Part shown: positions 1 through 8,100 of the stretch, one piece after another
Layout: the number at the start of each line of letters is the position of its first letter
Numbering within the stretch: the stretch's first letter is position 1
Source: an uncultured Collinsella sp.
Lineage (GTDB): Bacteria; Actinomycetota; Coriobacteriia; Coriobacteriales; Coriobacteriaceae
Length of the DNA: 64,000 bases
Direction: 5' to 3'
Assembly (NCBI GenBank): GCA_958349325.1
Contig: CATWCP010000002.1
Coordinates: 51,371-115,370 of the forward strand
Notes under the pieces: generated by a model
The model's input: the letters and a program-made list of their open reading frames with translations, nothing else
Databases searched by the model: none
Told to the model about the DNA's origin: nothing
Made by a program: the position numbers and the translations under genes

Positions 1-56
1 CAGACCCTCCCCAACGCCCAAGCAATCAACTGGCACCAACCAAACACGCCATCGAT

Positions 57-125
57 AAGTTGCGGTGAAATAGTTCCCGTTTAACCCCTCAAGACGGCCA
101 AACAGGAACTATTCCACCGCAACTT
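57..125. repeat. 26-bp inverted repeat
   Basis: Two 26-base arms (57-82 and 100-125) match as reverse complements at 24 of 26 positions and enclose a 17-base spacer. The arm core reads TTGCGGTGAAATAGTTCC. No gene, transposase or T-tract adjoins it. It is probably a short palindromic intergenic repeat of this lineage. I saw no second copy in the window. Confidence 0.7.
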
Positions 126-131
126 CCCCTT

Positions 132-164
132 TTGGCGCAAAGTAATCTGACCCCTTTGCACCAA
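132..164 (-). repeat. TTGGTGCAAAG hairpin repeat, copy A
   Basis: Read on the minus strand this is TTGGTGCAAAG, then GGGTCAGATTA, then CTTTGCGCCAA, an imperfect hairpin of about 33 bases. Near-copies lie at 46654-46686 and 47881-47912. The loop phrase GGGTCAGRTTACTTTGC is shared with the 47881 copy. It looks like a short REP-type repeat. Confidence 0.6.
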
Positions 165-190
165 CAGCAGAAACGTTGCGGGCAGAGAAC

Positions 191-226
191 GGACAGCGAA
201 CAGGCACCAGAGCGAGCAAGCTGTCC
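191..226 (+). repeat. Partial copy of structured element F1
   Basis: This stretch repeats the 5' part of the complete element that starts at 266. Both contain CAGCGAA followed a few bases later by CCAGAGCGAGCAAG. The copy stops after that block and closes on itself through GGACAGC (191-197) and GCTGTCC (220-226). It looks like a truncated tandem copy beside the full one. Confidence 0.5.
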
Positions 227-265
227 CCCTGCAGCAACAATGGCAGCGCCGCAGGTGGAGCAAAA

Positions 266-412
266 GTCAGCGAAAGCCCGCCAGAGCGAGCAAGGTGACG
301 TGAAAGAGGAGGGCATAGGCCTTTTGGCCATGCCCGACGATTGAACGTCAGATTGCCGCTCTGGCGGGCTTGCAGCGTCGAGTGGTTCCGGCGTTTGGTA
401 AAACGCCGGAAC
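266..412 (+). ncRNA. Structured RNA-like element F1, copy 1
   Basis: This 147-nt element folds into an outer stem (AAGCCCGCCAGAGCG with CGCTCTGGCGGGCTT), an inner stem GACGT/ACGTC, a fixed internal loop (GAAAGAGGA facing GACGATTGA), and an apical hairpin GGGCATAGGCC/GGCCATGCCC. A single-stranded linker GCAGCGTCGAG and a terminal hairpin (385-412) follow. Copies 2 (45332-45480) and 3 (55066-55214) keep the loops and linker but change the stems in a compensating way, which supports a selected structure. No convincing protein is encoded. The function is unknown. A palindromic DNA repeat is the alternative. Confidence 0.7.
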
Positions 413-420
413 ACAAGAGC

Positions 421-488
421 GCCCCCTCCCGCGCACGGAACGGGAGGGGGCTAAAGGTAGGAGTCTACCGGTGGGTTTACCCCACCGG
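421..488. terminator. Two hairpins downstream of the transporter gene
   Basis: There are two strong inverted repeats: an 11-bp stem at 421-431/441-451 (GCCCCCTCCCG) and an 8-bp stem at 468-488 (CCGGTGGG/CCCACCGG). They lie past the stop of the minus-strand transporter gene at 554 and just after the terminal hairpin of element F1. Neither has a clear T-tract, so a terminator role is inferred from position and stem strength. The remaining bases 489-553 contain a small GATCC/GGATC hairpin. Confidence 0.4.
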
Positions 489-553
489 ACAGACGATGAC
501 CAGGTGATCCTCTACAGGATCGTCAAGGTTTCCGTGGGGTACCCGTTGGGTAC

Positions 554-2032
554 TTAGATCAACACGCAGGCGACGGTCAGGATGATGGCGCAGACGACAG
601 AGAGCGCGACGATGAGCTTAAGGGCAAACTTGAGCCAGGTCGTCCACTCGATCTTGGCCAGGGCGAGACCGCCCATGATGGCGCCGGAGGTCGGGGTGAA
701 AAGGTTCACGACACCGATGGCGGCGGAGAAGATCATGACCATGACCTCAGGCGAGAAGCCGAGCTTAACAGCCAGCGGTCCCATGATGGGCATGGAGACG
801 GTGGCCATACCGGAGGTCGAGGGGATCAGGAAGGACAGGCCGAAGTAGACCAGGAAGCTCATGGGAGCGAAGATCACGCCGGACAGGCCAGCCAGGGCAT
901 TGGCGGCAGCGTCGAGGACGAAGACATCGAGGCCGGTGTTAGCCATGAGGACGGAGATACCACGGGCGAGGGCGATGACGAGAACAACGGACATCATGTC
1001 GGCAGCGCCGGTGATGAAGGTGTTAACGATCTGCTTCTCGGACAGGCCACCGATGATACCGATCAGGACGGCCATGAGGAAGAACCAGGTGGAAGCCTCG
1101 TCGAAGTACCACTGGCCAATGGGCAGGCCGGTGATCAGGGCAGACCAGCCCTGGACGACGGCGTTACCGTCGGCGTCGTAGACAGCGCCAGCGTCGAAGA
1201 AGTTGGCGACGCCCTCGTTGAGGTCGGCCAGCGGAATGAAGCCGACGATCATGACGACGAAGGTGAAGGCGAAGGCGATCAGAACACCCTTCTGACGACC
1301 GGTGAGCTTGACCTCCTTGTGGACCTCGGAAGCAGCCTTGCCGTGAGCCTCTTCGGCGTCCTTGAGCTCCTGCATCGACAGGATGGTGGAACCCTTGTCA
1401 GCCTTGACCTTCTTGGCGTAGCTCATCACGAAGAAGATGGACATAGCGGTAGTGACAATCCACAGGACGGCACCGAGGCCGATGATGATGGACTGGTTGA
1501 CCTCAATGCCAACGCCGGTCAGAGCGTCGACGGCAGCGCCGACGGCGAACGGGTTAACCGTGGAGCCCAGGCAGCCGCAGCCAGCGCCGAGCAGGACGGT
1601 AGCGGCACCGACCATGGGGTCGAAGCCAGCAGCCATCATGGTAGCGGCGAGCAGGGCGTAGAAGGGAACGGTCTCCTCGCACATACCATAGGTGGTACCA
1701 CCGAGGGAGAAGATGAGCATCAGCACGGGAATGAGCATAATCTCGTTGCCCTTAAGCTTCTGCACCAGAACGGCGATGCCGTTGTCCAGAGCGCCGGTCT
1801 CGGTCATCATGCCGAGGAAGCCGCCCAGGATCATAACGAAGAGGCAGACGGGCAGAGCGTCAGCGAAGCCCTTAATCGGGGCGGTGCAGAAATCGCTCAG
1901 ACGGGCGGCAGTAACCGCGCCGCCGGACGTGCCGGAGACGATAACGGTAATCACTGCGACAATTGCCAGCAGAGCAAGAAGAATGGTGAACGATGAAGGC
2001 ATACCGCGCTTTTTCTTAGCGGTCTCAGTCAT
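554..2032 (-). CDS. YfcC/ArcD-type amino acid transporter
   Basis: This is a polytopic inner-membrane protein of 492 residues in the YfcC branch of the C4-dicarboxylate/DcuC-like family, which includes arginine/ornithine exchangers. It has about a dozen hydrophobic segments and the Gly-rich re-entrant stretches typical of the family (LGGTTYGMCEETVPF and GAGCGCLGSTVNPF). It follows arcB after a terminator, so it probably exchanges arginine for ornithine; this is inferred from context. I chose the ATG at 2032 because GAAGGGGGG lies 9-10 bases upstream. An in-frame ATG at 2059 would place that Shine-Dalgarno inside the gene. Confidence 0.85.
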   Translation of the reverse strand: MTETAKKKRGMPSSFTILLALLAIVAVITVIVSGTSGGAVTAARLSDFCTAPIKGFADALPVCLFVMILGGFLGMMTETGALDNGIAVLVQKLKGNEIMLIPVLMLIFSLGGTTYGMCEETVPFYALLAATMMAAGFDPMVGAATVLLGAGCGCLGSTVNPFAVGAAVDALTGVGIEVNQSIIIGLGAVLWIVTTAMSIFFVMSYAKKVKADKGSTILSMQELKDAEEAHGKAASEVHKEVKLTGRQKGVLIAFAFTFVVMIVGFIPLADLNEGVANFFDAGAVYDADGNAVVQGWSALITGLPIGQWYFDEASTWFFLMAVLIGIIGGLSEKQIVNTFITGAADMMSVVLVIALARGISVLMANTGLDVFVLDAAANALAGLSGVIFAPMSFLVYFGLSFLIPSTSGMATVSMPIMGPLAVKLGFSPEVMVMIFSAAIGVVNLFTPTSGAIMGGLALAKIEWTTWLKFALKLIVALSVVCAIILTVACVLI

Positions 2033-2130
2033 AGTTCTCATCCCCCCTTCATAAATCATTTACTGATCTCGCCAGAAGCGGCTCTTCCGTGCCGTGCCTG
2101 CCGCTTGATGCGAGATTATTACCAGATAAA

Positions 2131-2166
2131 ACCGCTCGGGGTGTGCAGCAATACACCCCGAGCGAG
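2131..2166 (-). terminator. Intrinsic terminator after arcB
   Basis: A 12-bp perfect stem, CGCTCGGGGTGT (2133-2144) with ACACCCCGAGCG (2153-2164), is followed on the minus strand by GGTTTTATC. It lies between arcB and the transporter gene. The transporter is therefore either expressed by read-through or has its own promoter. Confidence 0.75.
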
Positions 2167-2179
2167 ATGCTAGATGCTC

Positions 2180-3175
2180 TTACTTGAGCGTGGCGTACAT
2201 GACAGCCTTAATGGTGTGCATGCGGTTCTCGGCCTCGTCGAAGACCTTGGAAGCGGGGCTCTCGAAGACCTCGTCGGTGACCTCCTGCTCGGTGATGCCG
2301 AACTGCTCGCACTTCTCGGCGCCAATGGTGGTGTTGGTGTCGTGGAAGCTGGGCAGGCAGTGCAGGAAGATAGCACCCGGGTTGGCCATAGCCATGACCT
2401 CGGAGGTAACACGATACGGGGTGAGCTGAGCGATGCGCTCGGCCCAGACCTCGTCGGGCTCGCCCATGGAGACCCACACGTCGGTGTAGATAACGTCGGC
2501 ACCCGTGACGCCGTCCTTGACATCGGTGGTCAGCTTGATGGTGCAGCCGTTAGCCTCGGCGATGGGCTTGCAGGCCTCGATGACGTCGTCAGCGGGCATG
2601 CACTCCTCGGGGCCGCAGGCCACGAAGTTCATGCCGAGCTTGGAGCAGACGACCATGAGGGAGCGAGCGACATTGTTCTTGCAGTCGCCCATGAAGACGA
2701 GGGTCTTGCCCTTGATGTCGTAGTTGAAGTTCTCCTGGACGGTCAGGATATCGGCGAGCATCTGGGTGGGATGCCACTCAGTGGTCAGGCCGTTCCACAC
2801 GGGCACGCCGGACTTAGCAGCGAGCTCCTCGACGTCATCCTGGGCAAAGCCACGGAACTCGATGCCGTCATACATGCGGCCGAGAACGCGGGCGGTGTCC
2901 TCGATGGACTCCTTCTTGCCCATCTGCGACGAACCGGGATCGAGATAGGTCACGCCCATGCCCAGGTCCATGCCGCCGACCTCGAAGGCGCAGCGGGTAC
3001 GAGTGGAGGTCTTCTGGAAGAGCAGAACGATGTTCTTGCCCTCGAGATAGCGATGCGGAACGCCAGCGCGCTTCATATCCTTGAAGTTCTTGGAGAGCTT
3101 GAGCAGGTACTCGATCTCCTCGGTGGTGAGGTCGAGAAGCTTGAGGAAGCTACGGCCGGAGAGGTTAACACCCAT
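2180..3175 (-). CDS. arcB: Ornithine carbamoyltransferase
   Basis: This cytosolic enzyme interconverts citrulline plus phosphate with ornithine plus carbamoyl phosphate. The 331-residue length is normal. The carbamoyl-phosphate motif STRTR is at residues 57-61, HPTQ at 135-138, the ornithine-binding SMGE loop near 236-239 and HCLP at 272-275. GAAAGG lies about 9 bases upstream of the ATG. Because it sits next to two arginine deiminase genes and a transporter, it most likely works in the catabolic direction (arcB rather than argF). Carbamate kinase, the usual next step, is not in the window. Confidence 0.95.
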   Translation of the reverse strand: MGVNLSGRSFLKLLDLTTEEIEYLLKLSKNFKDMKRAGVPHRYLEGKNIVLLFQKTSTRTRCAFEVGGMDLGMGVTYLDPGSSQMGKKESIEDTARVLGRMYDGIEFRGFAQDDVEELAAKSGVPVWNGLTTEWHPTQMLADILTVQENFNYDIKGKTLVFMGDCKNNVARSLMVVCSKLGMNFVACGPEECMPADDVIEACKPIAEANGCTIKLTTDVKDGVTGADVIYTDVWVSMGEPDEVWAERIAQLTPYRVTSEVMAMANPGAIFLHCLPSFHDTNTTIGAEKCEQFGITEQEVTDEVFESPASKVFDEAENRMHTIKAVMYATLK

Positions 3176-3220
3176 GGTTCGATTCCTTTCGAAGAAATGA
3201 ATTACGTAAGTATCAGTGTT

Positions 3221-3268
3221 GCCCGTTTAACGGGCGAAGCCGGTGCGGTTGTAGGGGGACCGCACCGG
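3221..3268 (-). other. Two hairpins between arcA1 and arcB
   Basis: The 105-base gap between arcA1 and arcB holds GCCCGTTTAACGGGC (3221-3235) and a 10-bp stem CCGGTGCGGT/ACCGCACCGG (3240-3268). Neither is followed by a U-run, so they resemble mRNA processing or stabilising stems more than terminators. They could set the ratio of arcA to arcB. Confidence 0.45.
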
Positions 3269-3279
3269 GAACGGAAAGA

Positions 3280-4579
3280 CTTAGAGGTCCTCGCGCCAGA
3301 AGGGCATGCTCATGCAGCGCGGGCCGCCGCGGCCGCGGGAGAGCTCGGCGGAGGGCACGACGAGAAGGTCCAGGCCCTCCTTGTACAGCACGTCGTTGGT
3401 GACGGTGTTGCGGGCGTAGACGCAGATCTTGCCGGGCTCGACGCACAGGGTGTTGGAGCCGTCGTTCCACTGCTCGCGGGAGGCCGCGATCGGGTCGCCG
3501 CCGCCGCAGGGGATCAGCTTGACCTGGTCGACGCCGGTGGCGTCCTCCAGGACGTGCTCGAGGGTGTCCTCGATCAGGCGGATGTTCACGTCGCCCGGGT
3601 TCTTGCCGGCGGTCAGCTCGTAGACGCGCAGGGTGCCCATGATGGCGGGGTGGATCGTGAACTTATCGACGTCGATCTGGGTGAAGACCGTGTCGAGGTG
3701 CATGAAGGCGCGCGAGACCGGGATATCGAAGGCCAGGATGCGCTCGACCTTGGAGTCGGAGTTCCAGAAGATGTTCTGGGCCATGACGTCGATCGCGGCG
3801 GCCTGGGTGCGCTGGGAGATGCCGACGGCGAGGGTCTTCTCGTTGATGTTCAGCACGTCGCCGCCCTCGGTGTGGAACTGGCAGTCGCGGCGGAAGTACA
3901 GCGAGACGTCCTTGTAGTCGGGGTGGTACTTGAAGATGTACTTGCCGTACAGGGTCTCGCGGTTGCGGGTGACCGAGTACATGCGGTTGAGGTTGACGCC
4001 CTCGCCGACGACCGCGAACGGGTCGCGGGTGAAGTAGAGGTTGGGCATCGGGTCGATGATCAGGTCGGACTCGGACTCGGAGTTGACCAGGGAGTCGAGG
4101 GTCGTGGACGCCGTGAGGGGCATGTCGATCTCGGACTTGGTCATGCCGGCCATGGTCTTCTTGACGAACTCGAGGTTGTCCTCGATGGAGTCCAGCTTCT
4201 CGCGGACGATCTGCGGCATGTGCTGGCCGCGGATGCCGGCCTCGGCGATGTACTGGTCGGTGAACTCGGCGCGGGCGCCGGGGACCTGGTCGAACACCTC
4301 GGCGACGAGGTTCTCGAGATAGAGGACCTCCACGCCCTGGTCCCTCAGGATCTGGGCGAAGGTGTCGTGCTCCTGCTGCGCGACCTCCAGGAACGGGACG
4401 TCGTCGAACAGGAGTCGCTCGAGCTCGTCGGGCGGCAGGTTGAGGAGCTCGTCGCCGGGACGGTGCAGGCAGACCTTCCTGAGCTTGCCGATCTCGGAAG
4501 GCACGTGCAGACCTTTCGTCATGGCCTCCTACCTTTCTTTCGGGCCCTTGTCAGGGCCGATTCGTTAGCGCCCCTCCGT
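3280..4579. repeat. 1.3-kb direct repeat carrying arcA, copy 1
   Basis: Positions 3280-4579 recur at 6369-7668 with a constant offset of 3089 bases. I saw no difference in the stretches compared, and reading frames on both strands agree throughout. The repeat covers all of arcA and ends abruptly 57 bases upstream of its ATG and 1 base beyond its stop. This points to recent duplication or continuing gene conversion. Confidence 0.9.
3281..4522 (-). CDS. arcA: Arginine deiminase, copy 1
   Basis: This enzyme hydrolyses arginine to citrulline and ammonia, the first step of the arginine deiminase pathway. The 413-residue protein has the expected guanidino-modifying fold, with the catalytic His in HTEGGD and the catalytic Cys403 in the C-terminal RCMSMP. 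AGGTAGGAGG precedes the ATG. The gene and the 57 bases upstream of it are identical to the second copy at 6370-7611. Farther upstream only scattered blocks are shared, including the TGAACGG boxes. Downstream is arcB, consistent with co-transcription. Confidence 0.95.
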   Translation of the reverse strand: MTKGLHVPSEIGKLRKVCLHRPGDELLNLPPDELERLLFDDVPFLEVAQQEHDTFAQILRDQGVEVLYLENLVAEVFDQVPGARAEFTDQYIAEAGIRGQHMPQIVREKLDSIEDNLEFVKKTMAGMTKSEIDMPLTASTTLDSLVNSESESDLIIDPMPNLYFTRDPFAVVGEGVNLNRMYSVTRNRETLYGKYIFKYHPDYKDVSLYFRRDCQFHTEGGDVLNINEKTLAVGISQRTQAAAIDVMAQNIFWNSDSKVERILAFDIPVSRAFMHLDTVFTQIDVDKFTIHPAIMGTLRVYELTAGKNPGDVNIRLIEDTLEHVLEDATGVDQVKLIPCGGGDPIAASREQWNDGSNTLCVEPGKICVYARNTVTNDVLYKEGLDLLVVPSAELSRGRGGPRCMSMPFWREDL

Positions 4580-5002
4580 GTGAGGCGTTATTGCTGACGA
4601 CATATTTATATCCAAAATCAGCTCATACTTCCACCTTGCCCCCGAACGGTTTTTTATAGGGGGTGAACGGCATACACATATACTTCACGCATGGCACACT
4701 TCATCTTAATAAAGCGTATTTACGTGCTTAAACGCGTTTTAATCCTAAAATCAAATGGAACTAAACTTTGTTAAACCATCCTCAAATTGCATATTTCCAA
4801 TAAAGCTATGAATAGAATTAGCGGTTCACACCGCGTCTCAACCATTTTCATTTTTATTCAGAAAAAAGTTTTTCCTATTCATTTCTGTTAAATAAATTAC
4901 CGTTTACCAGACGCTTGATACCGTTCACCGGAAACTCAGTATAAGGCCCAGCGGATACCGGCTCGCTTTACGGCCCCATTTGTAACAACTTGACTTCTCG
5001 GT
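4523..5002. promoter_or_regulatory. AT-rich upstream region of arcA1
   Basis: This 480-base non-coding stretch is much richer in A and T than its surroundings. Conserved with the region upstream of arcA2 are TTATATCCAAAA, GCCCCCGAACGGT (near 4638-4650) and GTGAACGG (4663-4670). Another box, TACCGTTCA, lies at 4920. Several TATTCA/TGAAT half-sites (about 4800-4880) resemble halves of an ArgR operator, but none forms a full palindrome. I infer a regulated promoter for arcA1 and saw no gene here. Confidence 0.5.
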
Positions 5003-5006
5003 ATAG

Positions 5007-5046
5007 AAAAACGGACCCGCTTCCCCTAGGGAAACGGGTCCGTTTT
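5007..5046 (-). terminator. Intrinsic terminator after aminotransferase
   Basis: A strong stem pairs AACGGACCCG (about 5010-5019) with CGGGTCCGTT (about 5035-5044). On the minus strand it ends in GTCCGTTTTTCTAT. It closes the transcript of the aminotransferase gene that ends at 5096, separating it from arcA1. Confidence 0.8.
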
Positions 5047-5095
5047 CGATTATCTTCGGCTAATTTGGATAAGGCCCCCGAAGACCATCGGAATC

Positions 5096-6220
5096 CTAGC
5101 GATCGAACTCCGCCAGTGCCTCGCCCAAAAGCCTCAGGCCCTCGCGCAGAACGTCCTCGCTCGCGCAGTAGCCCAGGCGTGCGCCACAGGGAAGCTCAAA
5201 GCGGCTGCCGGGTACCAGCAGCACTCCCCTCTCGGACAGCAGGCGCCTGCAGAACTCCTCGTCATCCTCGGGAATATCCAGCTGGATAAACGAGGTGGAC
5301 ACGCCCTGCGGGGCCGTCCAGGAAACGCGATGCTGCGTATCGATCCAAGCCTGCGCGATATCGCGGTTGCCAAACACGATCTTGCGATTGCGCTCGAGAA
5401 TCTTATCCTTGTGCTCAAGCACATAGGTCGCCAGGGCATCGTTGAACACGCCGCCGCAGATCATGGTGTAATCGCGATAGGTACGGATGCGGTTGGACAC
5501 CTCTTCGTCGGCCAGGACCCAGCCCACGCGGGCCGCAGGCGTCGAATAGGTCTTCGACAACGAGTTGGTGACAATGGCCCTCTCGTACACGTCGACCATC
5601 GACATAAAGGACTCAGTGTTTTCGAGCGGCAGATACACCTCGTCGCACAGCACGTAGGCGCCCACCGAGCGGGCGATCTCGGCAATCTGGCCGAGCATAT
5701 CGGCATCGAGCACCGTACCGATGGGGTTAGATGCGTTGTTTATGCAGATAAGCTTGGTGTTGGGACGCACCAAGCGCTTGAGTTCCTCGATATCGGGCTT
5801 CCAGCCGAGTTCCTCGCGAAGCTCCCAATACTCGACCTCGGCGCCCAGCGTGCGCGGAATCTCGTAGAGCGGCGCGTAGGTGGGCCACTCGGCGATAACA
5901 TGGTCGCCGGGCTCGACCACAGCCATGATGGCGTTGAGGTTAGCGCCCGTGCAGCCATTGGTCTGCAGAATGTGATCGGGATTGACCTCCCGACGATACA
6001 GCTTGGCAACCTCGGCCTTAAACTCCGGCGAGCCCTCGATCCAGCCGTAGTTCATCTTCTCGCGGTCCAGGCGCTCGTAGAACGTGGCGCCGTCCTGTTC
6101 ATCGAGCGCGCGCAGCTCGCCCATGGTGAGCGACGAGATCGTCGACTGGGCGATGTCCCACGTGGCGCTCTTCTCCCAAACGTTGAGCCATTCCTCAACG
6201 CCAATCGTCTTGATGTCCAT
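5096..6220 (-). CDS. PLP-dependent class I/II aminotransferase
   Basis: This 374-residue cytosolic fold-type I PLP enzyme has the Schiff-base lysine at Lys223 (SLSKTYSTPAARVGW), Asp193 in CDEVY and Asn165 in NNASNP. The substrate cannot be read from the sequence. It lies between the two arcA copies, which suggests a link to arginine- or ornithine-derived amino acids, but the context may only reflect where arcA was duplicated. I chose ATG 6220 because AAGGAG sits 8 bases upstream; the ORF extends to 6274 without a better site. Confidence 0.8.
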   Translation of the reverse strand: MDIKTIGVEEWLNVWEKSATWDIAQSTISSLTMGELRALDEQDGATFYERLDREKMNYGWIEGSPEFKAEVAKLYRREVNPDHILQTNGCTGANLNAIMAVVEPGDHVIAEWPTYAPLYEIPRTLGAEVEYWELREELGWKPDIEELKRLVRPNTKLICINNASNPIGTVLDADMLGQIAEIARSVGAYVLCDEVYLPLENTESFMSMVDVYERAIVTNSLSKTYSTPAARVGWVLADEEVSNRIRTYRDYTMICGGVFNDALATYVLEHKDKILERNRKIVFGNRDIAQAWIDTQHRVSWTAPQGVSTSFIQLDIPEDDEEFCRRLLSERGVLLVPGSRFELPCGARLGYCASEDVLREGLRLLGEALAEFDR

Positions 6221-6275
6221 GGCCAAGCTCCTTACAAAAGCAGTCATCCAATCGTGTTGACGTTCCTCATACAAG

Positions 6276-6309
6276 ATTGGGGCGGTGCGAAAACCCGCAC
6301 CGCCCCAAT
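6276..6309 (-). terminator. Hairpin after arcA2
   Basis: A perfect 14-bp stem, ATTGGGGCGGTGCG with CGCACCGCCCCAAT, encloses 6 bases between arcA2 and the aminotransferase. The base run after it on the minus strand is CTTGTATG, a weak U-tract, so termination may be partial. Confidence 0.55.
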
Positions 6310-6368
6310 GGGAGACATCTAATGGCAGCTAGATGTATGTATTATCACCTGTACGGGTCCTTGAAGAC

Positions 6369-7668
6369 CTTAGAGGTCCTCGCGCCAGAAGGGCATGCTC
6401 ATGCAGCGCGGGCCGCCGCGGCCGCGGGAGAGCTCGGCGGAGGGCACGACGAGAAGGTCCAGGCCCTCCTTGTACAGCACGTCGTTGGTGACGGTGTTGC
6501 GGGCGTAGACGCAGATCTTGCCGGGCTCGACGCACAGGGTGTTGGAGCCGTCGTTCCACTGCTCGCGGGAGGCCGCGATCGGGTCGCCGCCGCCGCAGGG
6601 GATCAGCTTGACCTGGTCGACGCCGGTGGCGTCCTCCAGGACGTGCTCGAGGGTGTCCTCGATCAGGCGGATGTTCACGTCGCCCGGGTTCTTGCCGGCG
6701 GTCAGCTCGTAGACGCGCAGGGTGCCCATGATGGCGGGGTGGATCGTGAACTTATCGACGTCGATCTGGGTGAAGACCGTGTCGAGGTGCATGAAGGCGC
6801 GCGAGACCGGGATATCGAAGGCCAGGATGCGCTCGACCTTGGAGTCGGAGTTCCAGAAGATGTTCTGGGCCATGACGTCGATCGCGGCGGCCTGGGTGCG
6901 CTGGGAGATGCCGACGGCGAGGGTCTTCTCGTTGATGTTCAGCACGTCGCCGCCCTCGGTGTGGAACTGGCAGTCGCGGCGGAAGTACAGCGAGACGTCC
7001 TTGTAGTCGGGGTGGTACTTGAAGATGTACTTGCCGTACAGGGTCTCGCGGTTGCGGGTGACCGAGTACATGCGGTTGAGGTTGACGCCCTCGCCGACGA
7101 CCGCGAACGGGTCGCGGGTGAAGTAGAGGTTGGGCATCGGGTCGATGATCAGGTCGGACTCGGACTCGGAGTTGACCAGGGAGTCGAGGGTCGTGGACGC
7201 CGTGAGGGGCATGTCGATCTCGGACTTGGTCATGCCGGCCATGGTCTTCTTGACGAACTCGAGGTTGTCCTCGATGGAGTCCAGCTTCTCGCGGACGATC
7301 TGCGGCATGTGCTGGCCGCGGATGCCGGCCTCGGCGATGTACTGGTCGGTGAACTCGGCGCGGGCGCCGGGGACCTGGTCGAACACCTCGGCGACGAGGT
7401 TCTCGAGATAGAGGACCTCCACGCCCTGGTCCCTCAGGATCTGGGCGAAGGTGTCGTGCTCCTGCTGCGCGACCTCCAGGAACGGGACGTCGTCGAACAG
7501 GAGTCGCTCGAGCTCGTCGGGCGGCAGGTTGAGGAGCTCGTCGCCGGGACGGTGCAGGCAGACCTTCCTGAGCTTGCCGATCTCGGAAGGCACGTGCAGA
7601 CCTTTCGTCATGGCCTCCTACCTTTCTTTCGGGCCCTTGTCAGGGCCGATTCGTTAGCGCCCCTCCGT
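6369..7668. repeat. 1.3-kb direct repeat carrying arcA, copy 2
   Basis: This is the second member of the direct repeat described at 3280-4579. Identity starts at CTTAGAGG and ends at CGCCCCTCCGT; beyond those points the flanks diverge. Confidence 0.9.
6370..7611 (-). CDS. arcA: Arginine deiminase, copy 2
   Basis: The 413-residue product is identical to the one encoded at 3281-4522, including Cys403 and the HTEGGD motif. It is the first gene of the minus-strand run, and its upstream region differs from that of copy 1 beyond 57 bases. The two copies may therefore supply the same enzyme under different control. A hairpin follows the stop at 6276-6309. Confidence 0.95.
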   Translation of the reverse strand: MTKGLHVPSEIGKLRKVCLHRPGDELLNLPPDELERLLFDDVPFLEVAQQEHDTFAQILRDQGVEVLYLENLVAEVFDQVPGARAEFTDQYIAEAGIRGQHMPQIVREKLDSIEDNLEFVKKTMAGMTKSEIDMPLTASTTLDSLVNSESESDLIIDPMPNLYFTRDPFAVVGEGVNLNRMYSVTRNRETLYGKYIFKYHPDYKDVSLYFRRDCQFHTEGGDVLNINEKTLAVGISQRTQAAAIDVMAQNIFWNSDSKVERILAFDIPVSRAFMHLDTVFTQIDVDKFTIHPAIMGTLRVYELTAGKNPGDVNIRLIEDTLEHVLEDATGVDQVKLIPCGGGDPIAASREQWNDGSNTLCVEPGKICVYARNTVTNDVLYKEGLDLLVVPSAELSRGRGGPRCMSMPFWREDL

Positions 7669-8100
7669 ATGGGACGCTGCTTGCTGACAGCCCTAGTTAT
7701 ATCCAAAAACCACCTGCAATTCCACCTCGCCCCCGAACGGTCAGCAAAGTGCGATGAACGGTATATCGCATATGATTCCCCCATGATGCACTTCGGTTCT
7801 CTAAAGCAGGTTTTCAAAGGTAAATGTTCTTTTTTCTAAGGAATTAAGCTAGATTGCACAAATATTTTCATGTTTAGGAATTGCATAGCTAAAACGGTTT
7901 TCTGCATATATATGTCGTTTGTCCATGATTCAATTTGGATTCGATTATATTCAGCTCGCAATCATTCTTATTCATACATCCTCACCAGTTGAGTATGGAT
8001 ATAGATTGTTTCCAAACGAGTTGGACAGTTAGTTGCATGCCTTGTCAGCGTAAGAAGTAGGTAAAGATACCGTTCACGCGATACGTTCGTGCCAGCGGTC
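7669..8100. promoter_or_regulatory. AT-rich region between arcA2 and ppk1
   Basis: This is the divergent intergenic region of arcA2 (minus) and ppk1 (plus). On the arcA2 side it has CGAACGGT (7734-7741) and TGAACGGT (7755-7762), spaced as upstream of arcA1, and a TATAAC-like -10 near 7697 on the minus strand. ATTCA half-sites recur around 7930-7975. TACCGTTCA is near 8068 and TGAACGG near 8154, just before ppk1. No gene is visible. Confidence 0.5.

Noticed and set aside
132..344. Open frame of 70 codons in the first 350 bases
   Set aside because: It runs through two hairpin repeats and F1 copy 1, whose conservation pattern is structural, not coding, and it has no ribosome binding site.
2174..4597. 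Plus-strand open frame of 807 codons opposite arcB and arcA1
   Set aside because: It is the mirror of strongly coding minus-strand genes with GC-rich third positions. Its translation is repetitive in Val, Leu, Gly and Asp and matches no protein family. The same frame appears opposite arcA2 (6277-7839).
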